Shown: piece by piece, positions 18,217 through 27,819 of the stretch
How the letters are laid out: every line of letters starts with the position of its first letter
Position numbering within the stretch: position 1 is the first letter of the stretch
Assembly (NCBI GenBank): GCA_947499735.1
Contig: CANMPP010000007.1
Coordinates: forward strand, 45,291-109,290
Direction: 5' to 3'
Source: an uncultured Pelagimonas sp.
GTDB lineage: Bacteria > Pseudomonadota > Alphaproteobacteria > Rhodobacterales > Rhodobacteraceae
DNA length: 64,000 nt
Notes under the pieces: model-generated
What the model was told of the DNA's origin: nothing
Database searches by the model: none
Seen by the model: only the letters and a program-made list of their open reading frames with translations
Made by a program: the position numbers and the translations under genes

Positions 18217-19299
18217 TCAAGATATGACTTTTAGGTCTCGCGAAAGACCTGACAAGATCTCTGGCCCGTCGGCGCGCATGATGACGATGTCTTCAAGGCG
18301 GATCCCGAAACGGCCCGGCAGATAAATTCCTGGCTCGATTGAAAAGACCATTCCTTCGTCCAATACTGATTGTGACGAGGCTGAGATAAAGGGCGGTTCG
18401 TGGACTTCAACGCCCATGCCATGGCCCGTGCGGTGCATAAAGTATTCGCCATACCCCGCATCCGTGATCACTTTACGAGCTGCGTCATCAATAACATGCG
18501 CGCGAACACCGGGGCGTGCCGCTTCCATGGCAGCTTGAACCGCAGATTCGACCACAGCATGCACCTCTGCATAGCCTTCGGGGGCATGCCCCATGACAGC
18601 CATACGTGTCATATCCGAACTAAACCCGTCCTTGCCGCCGCCGATATCCATAACGACCGCTTGGCCCTCTTCCAGTACCGTTTCACCTGTTTGATGGTGT
18701 GGCATCGCGCCATTGCTGCCTGCGCCGATGATACTAAAGAGCGGCTTTGCGCCTAGATCTGCAAATTTTGCCCGTGCAATTGCTGCGACTTCCAATTCTG
18801 TCATACCGGGACGCATAGCATCCCATGCAGCCTGCATCGCAGCATCTGCCACTGCTGCATTCGCTTTGAGTATGTTGTATTCCTCAACACTTTTGCGCGC
18901 CCGTAGTGCACTGACCGTCGTTTCGCAAAACTGACGTTTGGCGTTCATCAATCGATCTTGCACAAGGGCTGCATGATCTGCACGCATGGTTTCATCCAAA
19001 ACGATGGAACGCGCAGCGCTGGCATGTGTGGCCTCCAACAGCTGCTCTAATGCGCCCATTGGACCTTCGGCATCTGACCATTCAAAGAATGGAAGATCCG
19101 TTTGACGCCGCGCGCTTTCAGATTCCAAGGATGGCATTAGGATTGCAGCCTGCTCTGCAGTAATGCAAAAAATAAAGGGGCGTTCATCGGCATGAGGATG
19201 CATGCCCGTCAACCATTTAAGATGCGCACCTGGTCCAAGGGCCACGAGATCTACACTCTCTTCTGCCATTTTTGTGCGTAATGCAGAAATTTTGTCCAT
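18217..19299 (-). CDS. M24-family (Xaa-Pro/creatinase-like) metallohydrolase
   Basis: 360 aa, ATG at 19299. Creatinase-type N-domain, then a pita-bread catalytic domain with all five metal ligands visible: VMDIGG, SDMTRMA, RTGHGMGVEVHEPP, SIEPGIY and IRLEDIV. Family members cleave Xaa-Pro peptides or C-N bonds of creatine-like compounds. It lies about 100 bp downstream of hyuB on the same strand and probably belongs to the same operon. With hydantoinase genes, a peptide-transport system and a proline-racemase-family enzyme nearby, its substrate is likely a prolyl, imino-acid or amide intermediate. Intact. Confidence 0.85.
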   Translation of the reverse strand: MDKISALRTKMAEESVDLVALGPGAHLKWLTGMHPHADERPFIFCITAEQAAILMPSLESESARRQTDLPFFEWSDAEGPMGALEQLLEATHASAARSIVLDETMRADHAALVQDRLMNAKRQFCETTVSALRARKSVEEYNILKANAAVADAAMQAAWDAMRPGMTELEVAAIARAKFADLGAKPLFSIIGAGSNGAMPHHQTGETVLEEGQAVVMDIGGGKDGFSSDMTRMAVMGHAPEGYAEVHAVVESAVQAAMEAARPGVRAHVIDDAARKVITDAGYGEYFMHRTGHGMGVEVHEPPFISASSQSVLDEGMVFSIEPGIYLPGRFGIRLEDIVIMRADGPEILSGLSRDLKVIS

Positions 19300-19400
19300 A
19301 TGTTCAATCTCTTTTTATCTGTGTCGGTTCGACGGATCAGGTCGCTCGCCATAGGCGCAGTCTATTTCGCGCCTTGCAATTCCATTTTCAGCGCACCAAA

Positions 19401-21035
19401 TCAGTCATAAATTTCTGCGGCGCGCTCGGGTGTGATGAGCTCGGCTTTGATATCCGCTGCGACCGCTGCTTTGTCGCGTTTCTTGGGATCACCAAAACCG
19501 GCGCCACAGGAGCTGACAACGCGAATGACATCATCCGTGGTCACATCTAGGCCAGATACAAAACTGTACTTGGTTGTTCCCTCGGGTTTAATCACCTCGA
19601 CATAATTGCCAGAGCCTTCGACACCACCATGAAGCGCCCATGGTTTTTCTTTGAACCGGGTATAACCCATGGTGAGGAAACCTTGTTCCGCACGAATTCT
19701 GTATTCAAGGATCAGGCCACGCCCGCCGGTAAATTCCCCTTCACCACCGGGAGCGTCATTTAGCGCCATTTTGTCGACATAGAGACCATTGCGCGCCTCT
19801 GAAATCTCGGCTGGTGTATTGTAAGTCTCGCCGTGGAAGTTGCAGAAATTGCACGACACGCCATCGTGGTTGTGACCAGCACCCCAGCCACCGATTTGTG
19901 GTTCGATGATCGTGTATTGGCGGCCTGTATCAGGATGGATGCCGCCAATGAACGTGCCGCAGATGGAACTAAAATGACCAGCTGGCAAAAGTTCAGGAAT
20001 ATGCGGGGCAAGACATCGCCATATTAGATCGTTTGAGCGGATTTCGGTCTCGTAATAGAAACCTACGGCAGCTGGTTCCTTGGCATGAAATATCGAGCCT
20101 TCGCGCGTGAGCACTTTTAGCGGACGAAAGCTACCGTCATTCGCCGGTGTGTCGGGACCTGTCAGAGCCTTAAACAACATCTGTGCGCAGATTACTGTCC
20201 CGTCACGGGTCGCATTGCCCGGTCCAGCGGTTTGATCAGGATTGTCACGGAAATCAACGATGAATTCATTCTCGCTGATCGTGACTTTCACGTTGAAAAT
20301 CTGGCCATCATCCTGTTCTTCATCCAACTCAAACGTACCCTTGGGCAGTTTGGCCAGCTCTGCACATGCCGATTTTTCGCCAAACTCCATAAAACGGCTC
20401 ATGGCTTCTTGGAACGTTTCGGTTCCGTATTTTTCGGCAATCCCTTCAAGCCGCCGGGCACCAACACGCACGCCTGCGATCGCGGCCCATATGTCACCAT
20501 ATAGGAAATCTGGCATTCGGCTATTGCAGGAAATGACATCCATTACGGCGTCATCCGTCACACCTTGATTGATGATTTTGACAGCCGGTAGGCGCAGCCC
20601 CTCTTGAAAAATCTCGGTTGCATCCCCCGAAAGAGATCCCGGTGCCATCCCACCAATATCCGAATTATGGGCAATGATTGCGGTCCATGCGATCAATGTA
20701 CCGTCTGAAAATACTGGCATCGCAAGAACGATGTCATTCAGATGCGTAACACCACCATGCCACGGGTCATTGGTGATAAAGACATCCCCGGGGCGGATGT
20801 CATCATGCTTTTGCAGAATGAACTGAACGGATTTATCCAGCACTCCGATAAAGGCGGGTATGCCTGCGCCGGAAGAGGCGATGCGCCCGTCAGCATCTGT
20901 AATGCCGGATCCCATGTCCAACACTTCATAAATGATCGAAGACATCGCTGTTTTGCCCATTGCCGCAAACATTTCATCTGCGGCAGCGCTCAAAGAGTTT
21001 TGAATGATCTCTAAAGTGATTGGATCATGGGTCAT
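19401..21035 (-). CDS. hyuB: Hydantoinase B/oxoprolinase family protein (copy 1)
   Basis: 544 aa, ATG at 21035, starting 4 bp after the hyuA stop. HyuB proteins pair with HyuA to hydrolyse N-methylhydantoin, 5-oxoproline or related cyclic amides with ATP. Family marks: DPITLEIIQNSLSAAADEMF, DVFITNDPWHGGVTHLND, NSRMPDFLYGDIWA, PGGEGEFTGGRGL and SSCGAGFGDPKKRD. Intact and full length. A second HyuB (30554-32101) across the divergent promoter is shorter and lacks this last C-terminal segment. Confidence 0.88.
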   Translation of the reverse strand: MTHDPITLEIIQNSLSAAADEMFAAMGKTAMSSIIYEVLDMGSGITDADGRIASSGAGIPAFIGVLDKSVQFILQKHDDIRPGDVFITNDPWHGGVTHLNDIVLAMPVFSDGTLIAWTAIIAHNSDIGGMAPGSLSGDATEIFQEGLRLPAVKIINQGVTDDAVMDVISCNSRMPDFLYGDIWAAIAGVRVGARRLEGIAEKYGTETFQEAMSRFMEFGEKSACAELAKLPKGTFELDEEQDDGQIFNVKVTISENEFIVDFRDNPDQTAGPGNATRDGTVICAQMLFKALTGPDTPANDGSFRPLKVLTREGSIFHAKEPAAVGFYYETEIRSNDLIWRCLAPHIPELLPAGHFSSICGTFIGGIHPDTGRQYTIIEPQIGGWGAGHNHDGVSCNFCNFHGETYNTPAEISEARNGLYVDKMALNDAPGGEGEFTGGRGLILEYRIRAEQGFLTMGYTRFKEKPWALHGGVEGSGNYVEVIKPEGTTKYSFVSGLDVTTDDVIRVVSSCGAGFGDPKKRDKAAVAADIKAELITPERAAEIYD

Positions 21036-21038
21036 GCC

Positions 21039-23108
21039 TTATCCTTTCAGCATAATGTGGATGTTGGAATAGGCGTCTATGGAGACGTGGTTTTTCGGGT
21101 GGACCACCACGGTTGAACCACTGTCTTCAATGATCGCTGGACCTTTGAAAGCCATGCCCGGTTTTAGAGCATCACCATCATAAATCGTCGCTTCATGAAT
21201 GCCTTCTAGGGCATAATCCACTTGCCGTGTTGCCTTGATCGCGCCTGATGCGTCAGCTGGCCCGGTCTCGGCCGGGGCCATCGTCAACTTGCCGACCTCG
21301 GCGCGGGCAACAAGATGGATGCCCACCATTTCAACCGGCGCATTCAGGCGATAGGTGTATTCCTTTTCGTAAAGGGCGTGGAAATCTTCTGCGACCTTAT
21401 CAAGAATGACATCGGTGATTGTTCCGTCCAGTGGAACCTCGGTCGTATGCTCTTGGTTTTGGTAGCGAAATTTTCCATAACGCAAGAAACTAATCTTGTC
21501 AGAGGGAACACCCTCTGCTTCAAAAGTCGCACGGGCCTCTGCTTCCGTTTCAGCAAATACCGCTTCAATGCGTGCGCCAGCACCTGCGTCGAGGTCCATC
21601 AATTGCGTTGCGAAATAATCGCGCCGCAGATCGGACATCATCATGCCCCAGGCCGAGAAAACCGAAGCTGCCGCCGGAACGACAACCTTTTTAACCTGTA
21701 ACTCTTGCGCCAGTGCTACGGCATGCATGGAGCCGCCACCACCAAAGGCTAAAAGCGTGAAATCGCGGGTGTCGTGACCTCGGTTCAAGCTGACTAGCTT
21801 CAATGCGTTGACCATGTTGTCATTGGCAATACGGACAATACCGCGGGCTGCATCGTCCACCGTTACATTCAGTTTCGACGCCAAATTGGTCAGAGCCGTT
21901 TCTGTTGACGACATGTCAGCTTCAATTGCACCACCGCAGAAGTAATCGCGATTGATACGTCCCAACCATAGATTTGCATCGGTGGTCGTTGCCTCTGTCC
22001 CGCCTTTACCATATGCGGCGGGTCCGGGTAGCGCACCTGCAGATTGTGGACCCACATGCAGTTTGCCGAAATCATCGACCCGTGCGATGGAGCCACCACC
22101 ATTTCCAATCTCGACCAGATCGACTACGGGTACCATGATCGGATAACCGGCAGACTTGCGGCTGCGCTCGATCCAATAGTCGGTCATGATTTTGACCTCG
22201 CCCCCCTCGATGAGCGAACATTTGGCGGTTGTCCCACCGATATCAAGGGCCAAGATATTGGGTTCATCAATCAGTTTGCCCAATTCAGCCGCACCCCAGA
22301 ATCCAGATGCCGGACCACTTTCCACCATCGTGATTGGAATAGCAGACGTCGCCTGCAACGAATCCACACCGCAATTCGACTGCATGATATAGGGTGATTT
22401 TGGCAATCCACGCGACTTTAGCCCCGCATCTAAGCGTCCAAGGTACCGTGCCGCCACCGGTTGCACATAAGCGGACAGAACGGCAGTATTTGAGCGCTCA
22501 TATTCCCGCCATTCCCGTGTAATTTGATGGGATGCAACAACTGAAACCTCAGGCCAGAGCTTTTGGATTTCAGCCAAAACCGCTTTCTCATGTGCCGGAT
22601 TGGCGTAGCCGTGCAGCAAGCATACGGCGATCGCTTCAACCCCTTCTTTGCGGAAATCGTCAAGAATTTCAGGCAACGCGCTTGCGTCTAAAGGAGCGCG
22701 TTCATCGCCCTGATAGGTCATTCGGCCCGGCACTTCGGCCCGCAAATGGCGCGGTACGAACGGCTCGGGTTTTTCATAGTGCAGGTTGAAAAAATCGGGG
22801 CGGTTGCCGCGGGCGATTTCCAGCGTGTCCCGAAACCCTTCTGTTGTGATCAACCCAACTGAAACGCCTTTGCGTTCGGTCAAGGCATTGATCACAACTG
22901 TCGTGCCATGCGCCATAAAGTCGACCGTTGATGGGTCAACTCCACCCTTGTGCAACACGTTCAAGACACCGTTTTCAAAATTGGGCGGTGTGGTATCAGA
23001 TTTGGCGGTTGTGACTTTTAAACTGCCATCTGGCGCGGTTTCGAAAGCAACAAGATCGGTAAATGTGCCACCCACATCGGTGGCCACGCGGCAGGTCGTT
23101 TTGGTCAT
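21039..23108 (-). CDS. hyuA: Hydantoinase A/oxoprolinase subunit
   Basis: 689 aa, ATG at 23108, overlapping the GAF gene by 4 bp. Actin-like ATPase subunit: N-terminal VATDVGGTFTDLVAFE, GTTVVINALTERKG, second phosphate motif ILALDIGGTTAKCSLIEGG, and FGGGGSMHAVALAQEL. Phosphorylates and activates the cyclic amide for ring opening with HyuB. It is the only HyuA in the window, so it may serve both HyuB proteins. Confidence 0.9.
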   Translation of the reverse strand: MTKTTCRVATDVGGTFTDLVAFETAPDGSLKVTTAKSDTTPPNFENGVLNVLHKGGVDPSTVDFMAHGTTVVINALTERKGVSVGLITTEGFRDTLEIARGNRPDFFNLHYEKPEPFVPRHLRAEVPGRMTYQGDERAPLDASALPEILDDFRKEGVEAIAVCLLHGYANPAHEKAVLAEIQKLWPEVSVVASHQITREWREYERSNTAVLSAYVQPVAARYLGRLDAGLKSRGLPKSPYIMQSNCGVDSLQATSAIPITMVESGPASGFWGAAELGKLIDEPNILALDIGGTTAKCSLIEGGEVKIMTDYWIERSRKSAGYPIMVPVVDLVEIGNGGGSIARVDDFGKLHVGPQSAGALPGPAAYGKGGTEATTTDANLWLGRINRDYFCGGAIEADMSSTETALTNLASKLNVTVDDAARGIVRIANDNMVNALKLVSLNRGHDTRDFTLLAFGGGGSMHAVALAQELQVKKVVVPAAASVFSAWGMMMSDLRRDYFATQLMDLDAGAGARIEAVFAETEAEARATFEAEGVPSDKISFLRYGKFRYQNQEHTTEVPLDGTITDVILDKVAEDFHALYEKEYTYRLNAPVEMVGIHLVARAEVGKLTMAPAETGPADASGAIKATRQVDYALEGIHEATIYDGDALKPGMAFKGPAIIEDSGSTVVVHPKNHVSIDAYSNIHIMLKG

Positions 23109-23599
23109 GAATTTAATCCTGTGCTTTGGCGTGCTAATAGAAAAGTGGCCGCGCCAGGAAGTCTTAGCTGCTCTGCAGCCGCAATCCGCTCAGGCGTGAA
23201 GTGACCCGCGATGCTGAGGCCATTCAAGCTACCCAGTGTTTTTCCATCCACAACAATCGGAAGGTTGAGGCAACTTTCAAGACCGAGGGACTGGATCTTT
23301 TCCCAGTCTGGGAAAACTGTTGCTAGATCCTCAATGGTGTTTCCCACGAAAGCTTTTTTCTCAACCAACAGAGAACGTGTGCACGCCGTATCCATTACTT
23401 GCTTTTCACCACCCACGGGGTAGGCATCTGGGTTATCCGTATAAATCCGCTGTGAGACTTTGCGCTCTAGGTTAAAAGTCATCACTGTAAACAGCCTTAG
23501 ATCCAACACATCGCATGCTAGATCGCGCAACGCCTGAAAGACGGGTTGGGTCGCCTCTGACTGTGCTAGCGCGTCTGTGAATTTGACCAAATCAACCAT
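23105..23599 (-). CDS. GAF-domain protein
   Basis: 164 aa from the ATG at 23599 (23611 also possible). A single GAF-like domain: LRLFTVMTFN...ERKVSQRIYT, CLNLPIVVDGKTLGSLNGL, then a helical tail. Similar small GAF proteins sit in hydantoinase-type clusters. It could sense a metabolite, since it is translated between the regulator (8-bp overlap) and hyuA (4-bp overlap). No output domain. Confidence 0.7.
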   Translation of the reverse strand: MVDLVKFTDALAQSEATQPVFQALRDLACDVLDLRLFTVMTFNLERKVSQRIYTDNPDAYPVGGEKQVMDTACTRSLLVEKKAFVGNTIEDLATVFPDWEKIQSLGLESCLNLPIVVDGKTLGSLNGLSIAGHFTPERIAAAEQLRLPGAATFLLARQSTGLNS

Positions 23600-24173
23600 T
23601 GGAAACTCCATCTTTATCTTCACCGAAAAGCTCCATGGTGTTGACCACCAGGACACTCACGGTTTTATTCGTTTCGTTAAGAACCTCGTGTCTGCGCCCA
23701 GAGTCGAAATGCATTGAGTCACCAACGCTCAACACCGTGCGCACACCGTCAACAATTAGGGTCAATGCGCCCTTCATAATGAAATAGAACTCTTCACCTT
23801 CGTGCACCATTTCGCCAAGTTCATAGGCTGGAGGATAATGCACCATGACAGCAGTCAAACGACTGCCTGGAAATGACGTGGACAACCGTTCAAAATCAAA
23901 GCCGCCCCCGGGTGAGGCATAGATTTCACGCATCTCTGCGCGACTTGTCTCAGACGGTTTTGGAGGCAACTCAAAGAACTCGGTAATATGCGCACCAAGC
24001 GCTCCGGCAATCGATGTCAAGGATGACAACGAAGGGGACGTGATGTTGCGTTCGACCTGACTAATAAAGCCGGTTGTTACACCCGCACTTTTTGCCACGG
24101 CCTCAAGTGTCATGCCAAGGTCCTTGCGGCGTTGGCGTAGCTTAGTGCCCAGTTCAGCATCAATTTCAGACAA
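23592..24173 (-). CDS. XRE-family regulator with cupin sensor domain
   Basis: 193 aa, ATG at 24173. N-terminal XRE HTH (LRQRRKDLGMTLEAVAKSAGVTTGFISQVERN) and C-terminal cupin (GEMVHEGEEFYFIMKGALTLIVDG, DSMHFDSGRRHEVLN). Regulators of this build control amino-acid, amine and sulfonate uptake genes. First gene of the GAF-hyuA-hyuB operon and divergent from the ABC transporter operon, so it likely controls both through the two inverted repeats between them. Confidence 0.85.
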   Translation of the reverse strand: MSEIDAELGTKLRQRRKDLGMTLEAVAKSAGVTTGFISQVERNITSPSLSSLTSIAGALGAHITEFFELPPKPSETSRAEMREIYASPGGGFDFERLSTSFPGSRLTAVMVHYPPAYELGEMVHEGEEFYFIMKGALTLIVDGVRTVLSVGDSMHFDSGRRHEVLNETNKTVSVLVVNTMELFGEDKDGVSNG

Positions 24174-24209
24174 AATCTCAGACTCTTTTTTACTATCAAT
24201 AAAATTATG

Positions 24210-24294
24210 TTGACATTACCCGCTGAATGTCAAGAAAATTACAGTATAGCTAAATAATTTTGGTTGCCGATGACTGAATGACAATCACTTGTCA
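24210..24294. promoter_or_regulatory. Two inverted-repeat operators in the divergent promoter region
   Basis: TTGACATT-N8-AATGTCAA (24210-24233) and TGACAA-N4-TTGTCA (24279-24294). Both have TGACA/TGTCA half-sites. The first includes a TTGACA -35-like box. Best explained as sites for the XRE-cupin regulator. Confidence 0.55.
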
Positions 24295-24337
24295 GAGATT
24301 CGGGTTGCGGCAGAGAATTGAAACAGGGGGACCCCTT

Positions 24338-25915
24338 ATGACTTCCAATGCTAGATTGCTTGCTGGCACGACTATTCTGGCCGTTTCACTGTCGGCCATG
24401 TCGGCGCATGCTGAACGTGTCCTGCGCGCCGACGAAGTTGCTGTAGGAGAAATTGACCCCGCCAAGGCGACTGACTATGCGGACACCGTTTTGGCCATCA
24501 ATCTTTATGACACGCTGGTTTATCCAAAGCAGGGCGGATCTGGTGTGCAGCCGCATCTGGCCACGGATTGGACAATCGATGGTGCCACCTACACGTTCAA
24601 CCTGCGCCAAGACGTGACTTTCAATTCCGGCAACCCTCTGACCGCTGCTGATGTTGTTTATTCCTTTGAACGCATGATGGCGATGGGCCAAGGCAATAGC
24701 AGCCTATTCGCTGGTGTTATCGACAGCGTTGAAGCCAGTGGGGAATACACTGTCGTATTCAATCTTAGCTCTCCATTTGCACCATTCCTGTCAACCTTGA
24801 TCCGCATGCCGATTGTCGACATGGCAACTGTCAAGGCCAACGAGGTGGATGGCGATTGGGCGTCAACTTGGATGTCGCAAAACAGCGCCGGTTCAGGACA
24901 ATACATAGTTGCCAGCCATGATCCTCAAACAGAGACCGTCTTGACCTATGAAGGCGATTACTTTGTAGAGCCCGCCGCGAGTTATCCTGAAACCGTGCGC
25001 TTCAGCTATGGTTTGGAGCCTTCAACAGTGCGCGCCTTGATGAGCCGAGGTGAGCACGATATCACCAGCCAATGGTTGCCCCCAGAGGTCTATGCAGGTT
25101 TGGCAAAAGATGGTGCCACCCTCTTAACAGAGGCAGGTTTGACCGGTGAATATTTCAAGCTGAACACGCAGCGCGCACCATTGGACGACGTGCATTGCCG
25201 GCGTGCGCTTGCCTACGCGTTTGATTACGCCACAATGGGGCAGCTGACCCAAATTAATGATGAAACATCAACAGGCAAACCAATGTCTGGTGCAATACCG
25301 GCTGGTATGGTCGGCTACGACGCGACCAAGGCTGTTTTCGCACAGGATATGGCGCTGGCGCAGGAAGAATTGGCGAAATGTGCCTATGATCCTTCTGAAT
25401 ATCCTTTGGACGTCGCTTTCATTGCGGAAACACCTGCGCGCGAACGCGGGGCTTTGATGATGCAGGCGATCTACAGCCAGTTGGGCTTCTCTGTTGAAAT
25501 CTCGCGCACCCCGTGGGCCTTGTTGACGGAGCAAGTCACTGCACCGGCAACCGCGCCGCATGTGGTCGAAATTGCCATTTCAGCGGCGTCGCCGGACACG
25601 GATTCCTTGCTGTATGCAATGTATCATTCATCGCAACCGCCAACTTGGATTTCTTCGTCCTACTTCAAAAATGAAGCATTGGATGCACTGCTGGACCAAG
25701 GGCGTGTTGAAACCGATGCAGCTGCGCGTGAAGATATATATGGCCAAGCCAATGACATCCTTGCCTCAGAAGTTCCTGATATCTTTGCATATGAGCTGCT
25801 CAGCCCCTTTGCTGTGCGTGAAGGCGTGACCTATCACAATCTTGCAGACCCAAGCCGAACCTATCCGGTTTCAGGTTTCAATATGCGCTTTGCCGACATC
25901 TCGGTCACTGAATAA
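24338..25915 (+). CDS. ABC transporter periplasmic peptide/solute-binding protein (SBP_bac_5)
   Basis: 525 aa from the ATG at 24338 (CAGGGGGA upstream). An earlier ATG at 24278 has no signal sequence. Signal peptide MTSNARLLAGTTILAVSLSA...AHA, cut before ERVLRADE. Family-5 marks: TYTFNLRQDVTFNSGNPLTAADVVYSFERMM and HCRRALAYAFDYATM. Delivers a peptide-like or cationic/imino solute to the permeases encoded next. First gene of a seven-gene operon. Confidence 0.9.
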   Translation: MTSNARLLAGTTILAVSLSAMSAHAERVLRADEVAVGEIDPAKATDYADTVLAINLYDTLVYPKQGGSGVQPHLATDWTIDGATYTFNLRQDVTFNSGNPLTAADVVYSFERMMAMGQGNSSLFAGVIDSVEASGEYTVVFNLSSPFAPFLSTLIRMPIVDMATVKANEVDGDWASTWMSQNSAGSGQYIVASHDPQTETVLTYEGDYFVEPAASYPETVRFSYGLEPSTVRALMSRGEHDITSQWLPPEVYAGLAKDGATLLTEAGLTGEYFKLNTQRAPLDDVHCRRALAYAFDYATMGQLTQINDETSTGKPMSGAIPAGMVGYDATKAVFAQDMALAQEELAKCAYDPSEYPLDVAFIAETPARERGALMMQAIYSQLGFSVEISRTPWALLTEQVTAPATAPHVVEIAISAASPDTDSLLYAMYHSSQPPTWISSSYFKNEALDALLDQGRVETDAAAREDIYGQANDILASEVPDIFAYELLSPFAVREGVTYHNLADPSRTYPVSGFNMRFADISVTE

Positions 25916-25924
25916 TCAAATAGT

Positions 25925-25948
25925 GGGCCACGGCAAAAGCCGTGGTCC
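25925..25948 (+). terminator. Intercistronic hairpin
   Basis: GGGCCACGGC-AAAA-GCCGTGGTCC, a 10-bp stem with one G-U pair, lying between the binding-protein gene and the first permease gene and lacking a T-run. Typical of a partial terminator or 3'-stabilising stem that keeps the binding protein more abundant than the permeases. Confidence 0.6.
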
Positions 25949-25969
25949 TGAAAACCCAAAGGGTACGAC

Positions 25970-26992
25970 GTGTCCATATTGAATAGATTCCTAGGGCGAC
26001 TTTTGTCGTCCATGATCGTCTTGATCGGCGTCTCAATGTTGATCTTTTTCATCGCCCGGATCATCCCCGGTGACCCCGCGCGTATTGCTTTGGGGCCGCG
26101 CGCGACAGAAGAACAAGTCACCCAAATGCGCGAAACGCTCAACCTTAACGAGCCGATCATTGTGCAATATGGATTGTTTATGCGGGACCTAGCGCGTGGC
26201 GACCTTGGAATTTCGCTGTATTCTAACCGCCCGGTGATAACAGATCTGGCCGAATACCTGCCTGCGACATTGGAACTTGTGCTATTCGCCGGAGTTATGA
26301 TGGTCGCGTTTGGCCTGCCTTTGGGCGCATTATCGGCGCGTTATCGTGGGCAGTGGCCTGATAGTTTGATCCGGGTCATCACCCTGCTGACGGTGTCTGC
26401 CCCTGCCTTTGTTTGGGCCGTTGGGTTGGTATTGGTCTTTGCGTATTTTACACCACTTTTTCCAATTACGGGACGGATCAGTGATGCGATGACCATCCCT
26501 CATGTGACGGGGTTTCTGTTGATCGACACCTTGGCGGCGGGGCGTTTTGATGGCTTTCTATCTGCCATCCATCATTTAATCCTGCCTGCATTCGCCTTGT
26601 CTCTATCCGGTATTGGTCAGGCAGCCCGGCTAACACGGGCGAATATGATTACCACTTATGAACAGCCAGCCATTGAAATGGCCCAAGCCTATGGGTTCTC
26701 TGAGGCGCGCATCGCAAACCGTTTCGCATTCAAACCATCCTTGATCCCATCGCTTACAATCATCGGGCTCGATTTTGCAGCGCTGTTGGGCAACGCCTTT
26801 CTTGTTGAGGTCATTTTCGCGTGGCCGGGCCTGTCGCGTTATGGCGTTGGAGTGATTTTACAAAAGGATCTGAATGCAATTGTCGGCACAGTGTTGATCA
26901 TCTCGGCCACCTTTCTGATTGCCAATATTATAGTCGATTTCCTTGTGTCGATCTTGAATCCGCGGATTAGATTGTCGGAGAACAGATCATGA
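25970..26992 (+). CDS. ABC transporter permease, DppB type
   Basis: 340 aa, GTG start at 25970. Six predicted membrane segments. N-terminal LGRLLSSMIVLIGVSMLIFFI and ARIIPGDPARIALG are typical of DppB/OppB; the EAA-like loop is ARLTRANMITTYEQP...ARAYG-like (QAYGFSEARIANR). Stop overlaps the next permease start by 4 bp. Partner of the DppC-type permease in the inner membrane. Confidence 0.9.
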   Translation: MSILNRFLGRLLSSMIVLIGVSMLIFFIARIIPGDPARIALGPRATEEQVTQMRETLNLNEPIIVQYGLFMRDLARGDLGISLYSNRPVITDLAEYLPATLELVLFAGVMMVAFGLPLGALSARYRGQWPDSLIRVITLLTVSAPAFVWAVGLVLVFAYFTPLFPITGRISDAMTIPHVTGFLLIDTLAAGRFDGFLSAIHHLILPAFALSLSGIGQAARLTRANMITTYEQPAIEMAQAYGFSEARIANRFAFKPSLIPSLTIIGLDFAALLGNAFLVEVIFAWPGLSRYGVGVILQKDLNAIVGTVLIISATFLIANIIVDFLVSILNPRIRLSENRS

Positions 26993-27819
26993 AGCGTGCT
27001 ATCTATATTTTGCTTTCAAACCCGCTATCTATTCTTGGCCTGGTTTTGGTTGGTTTGGTGTTTTTCTGCGCGGCGTTTGCAGATTTCATTGCCCCATATC
27101 CTGAGCATGCTGGTGCCGTGATTAATTTTGCCTTTGCGAACAAACCGCCCTCAGCTGAATACCTATTGGGAACGGATGTCGTTGGGCGCGATCTGTTAAG
27201 CCGGATTATATACGCCTATCAAGTTGCCCTTGGCATGGGCCTTGTCGTTCTGTTGATAGCGCCGCCCATCGGTGTCGCTCTTGGGCTGATTGCTGGATAT
27301 ATCGGCGGTTGGACAGATTTCGTTTTGATGCGTATCACCGATATTTTCTTGTCAATACCACCCTTGGTTTTAGCCCTTGCCATCATGGGCGTCATGGAGC
27401 CAACCCTGATCAACGCTATGCTGGCCGTCACGGCCATGTGGTGGCCTTGGTACGCGCGGTTGGTCTACAACATCACACGGGGTGAAAAGGTCGAAGGTTA
27501 TGTTTTGGCCGCCGAAGTTATTGGAGCGTCGAAAGCCCATATTATGTTTCGGGAAATCTTGCCCAATTGCTTTCCTGCGATTGTGACCAAGATGACGCTG
27601 GACTTTGGTTACGTGATCCTCATCGCATCCTCCCTTAGCTTCCTTGGGCTTGGCGTTCAGGCCCCAACCCCAGATCTTGGATCGATGGTGTCTGAAGGCA
27701 CGCGATATCTACCTGATAGTTGGTGGATGACCGTTTTTCCGGGGCTGGCCATTATGATTGCCGTATTTGGTTTTAACCTTGTAGGCGATGTCCTGCGCGA
27801 TGTTTTGGAGCCGGATTGA
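26989..27819 (+). CDS. ABC transporter permease, DppC type
   Basis: 276 aa. DppC/OppC features: YLLGTDVVGRDLLSRIIYAYQVAL near the N-terminus and the coupling loop YVLAAEVIGASKAHIMFREILPN, followed by SSLSFLGLGVQAPTPDLGSMVSEG. ATGA overlaps at both ends show tight coupling with the DppB-type gene and the first ATPase gene. Confidence 0.92.
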   Translation: MKRAIYILLSNPLSILGLVLVGLVFFCAAFADFIAPYPEHAGAVINFAFANKPPSAEYLLGTDVVGRDLLSRIIYAYQVALGMGLVVLLIAPPIGVALGLIAGYIGGWTDFVLMRITDIFLSIPPLVLALAIMGVMEPTLINAMLAVTAMWWPWYARLVYNITRGEKVEGYVLAAEVIGASKAHIMFREILPNCFPAIVTKMTLDFGYVILIASSLSFLGLGVQAPTPDLGSMVSEGTRYLPDSWWMTVFPGLAIMIAVFGFNLVGDVLRDVLEPD

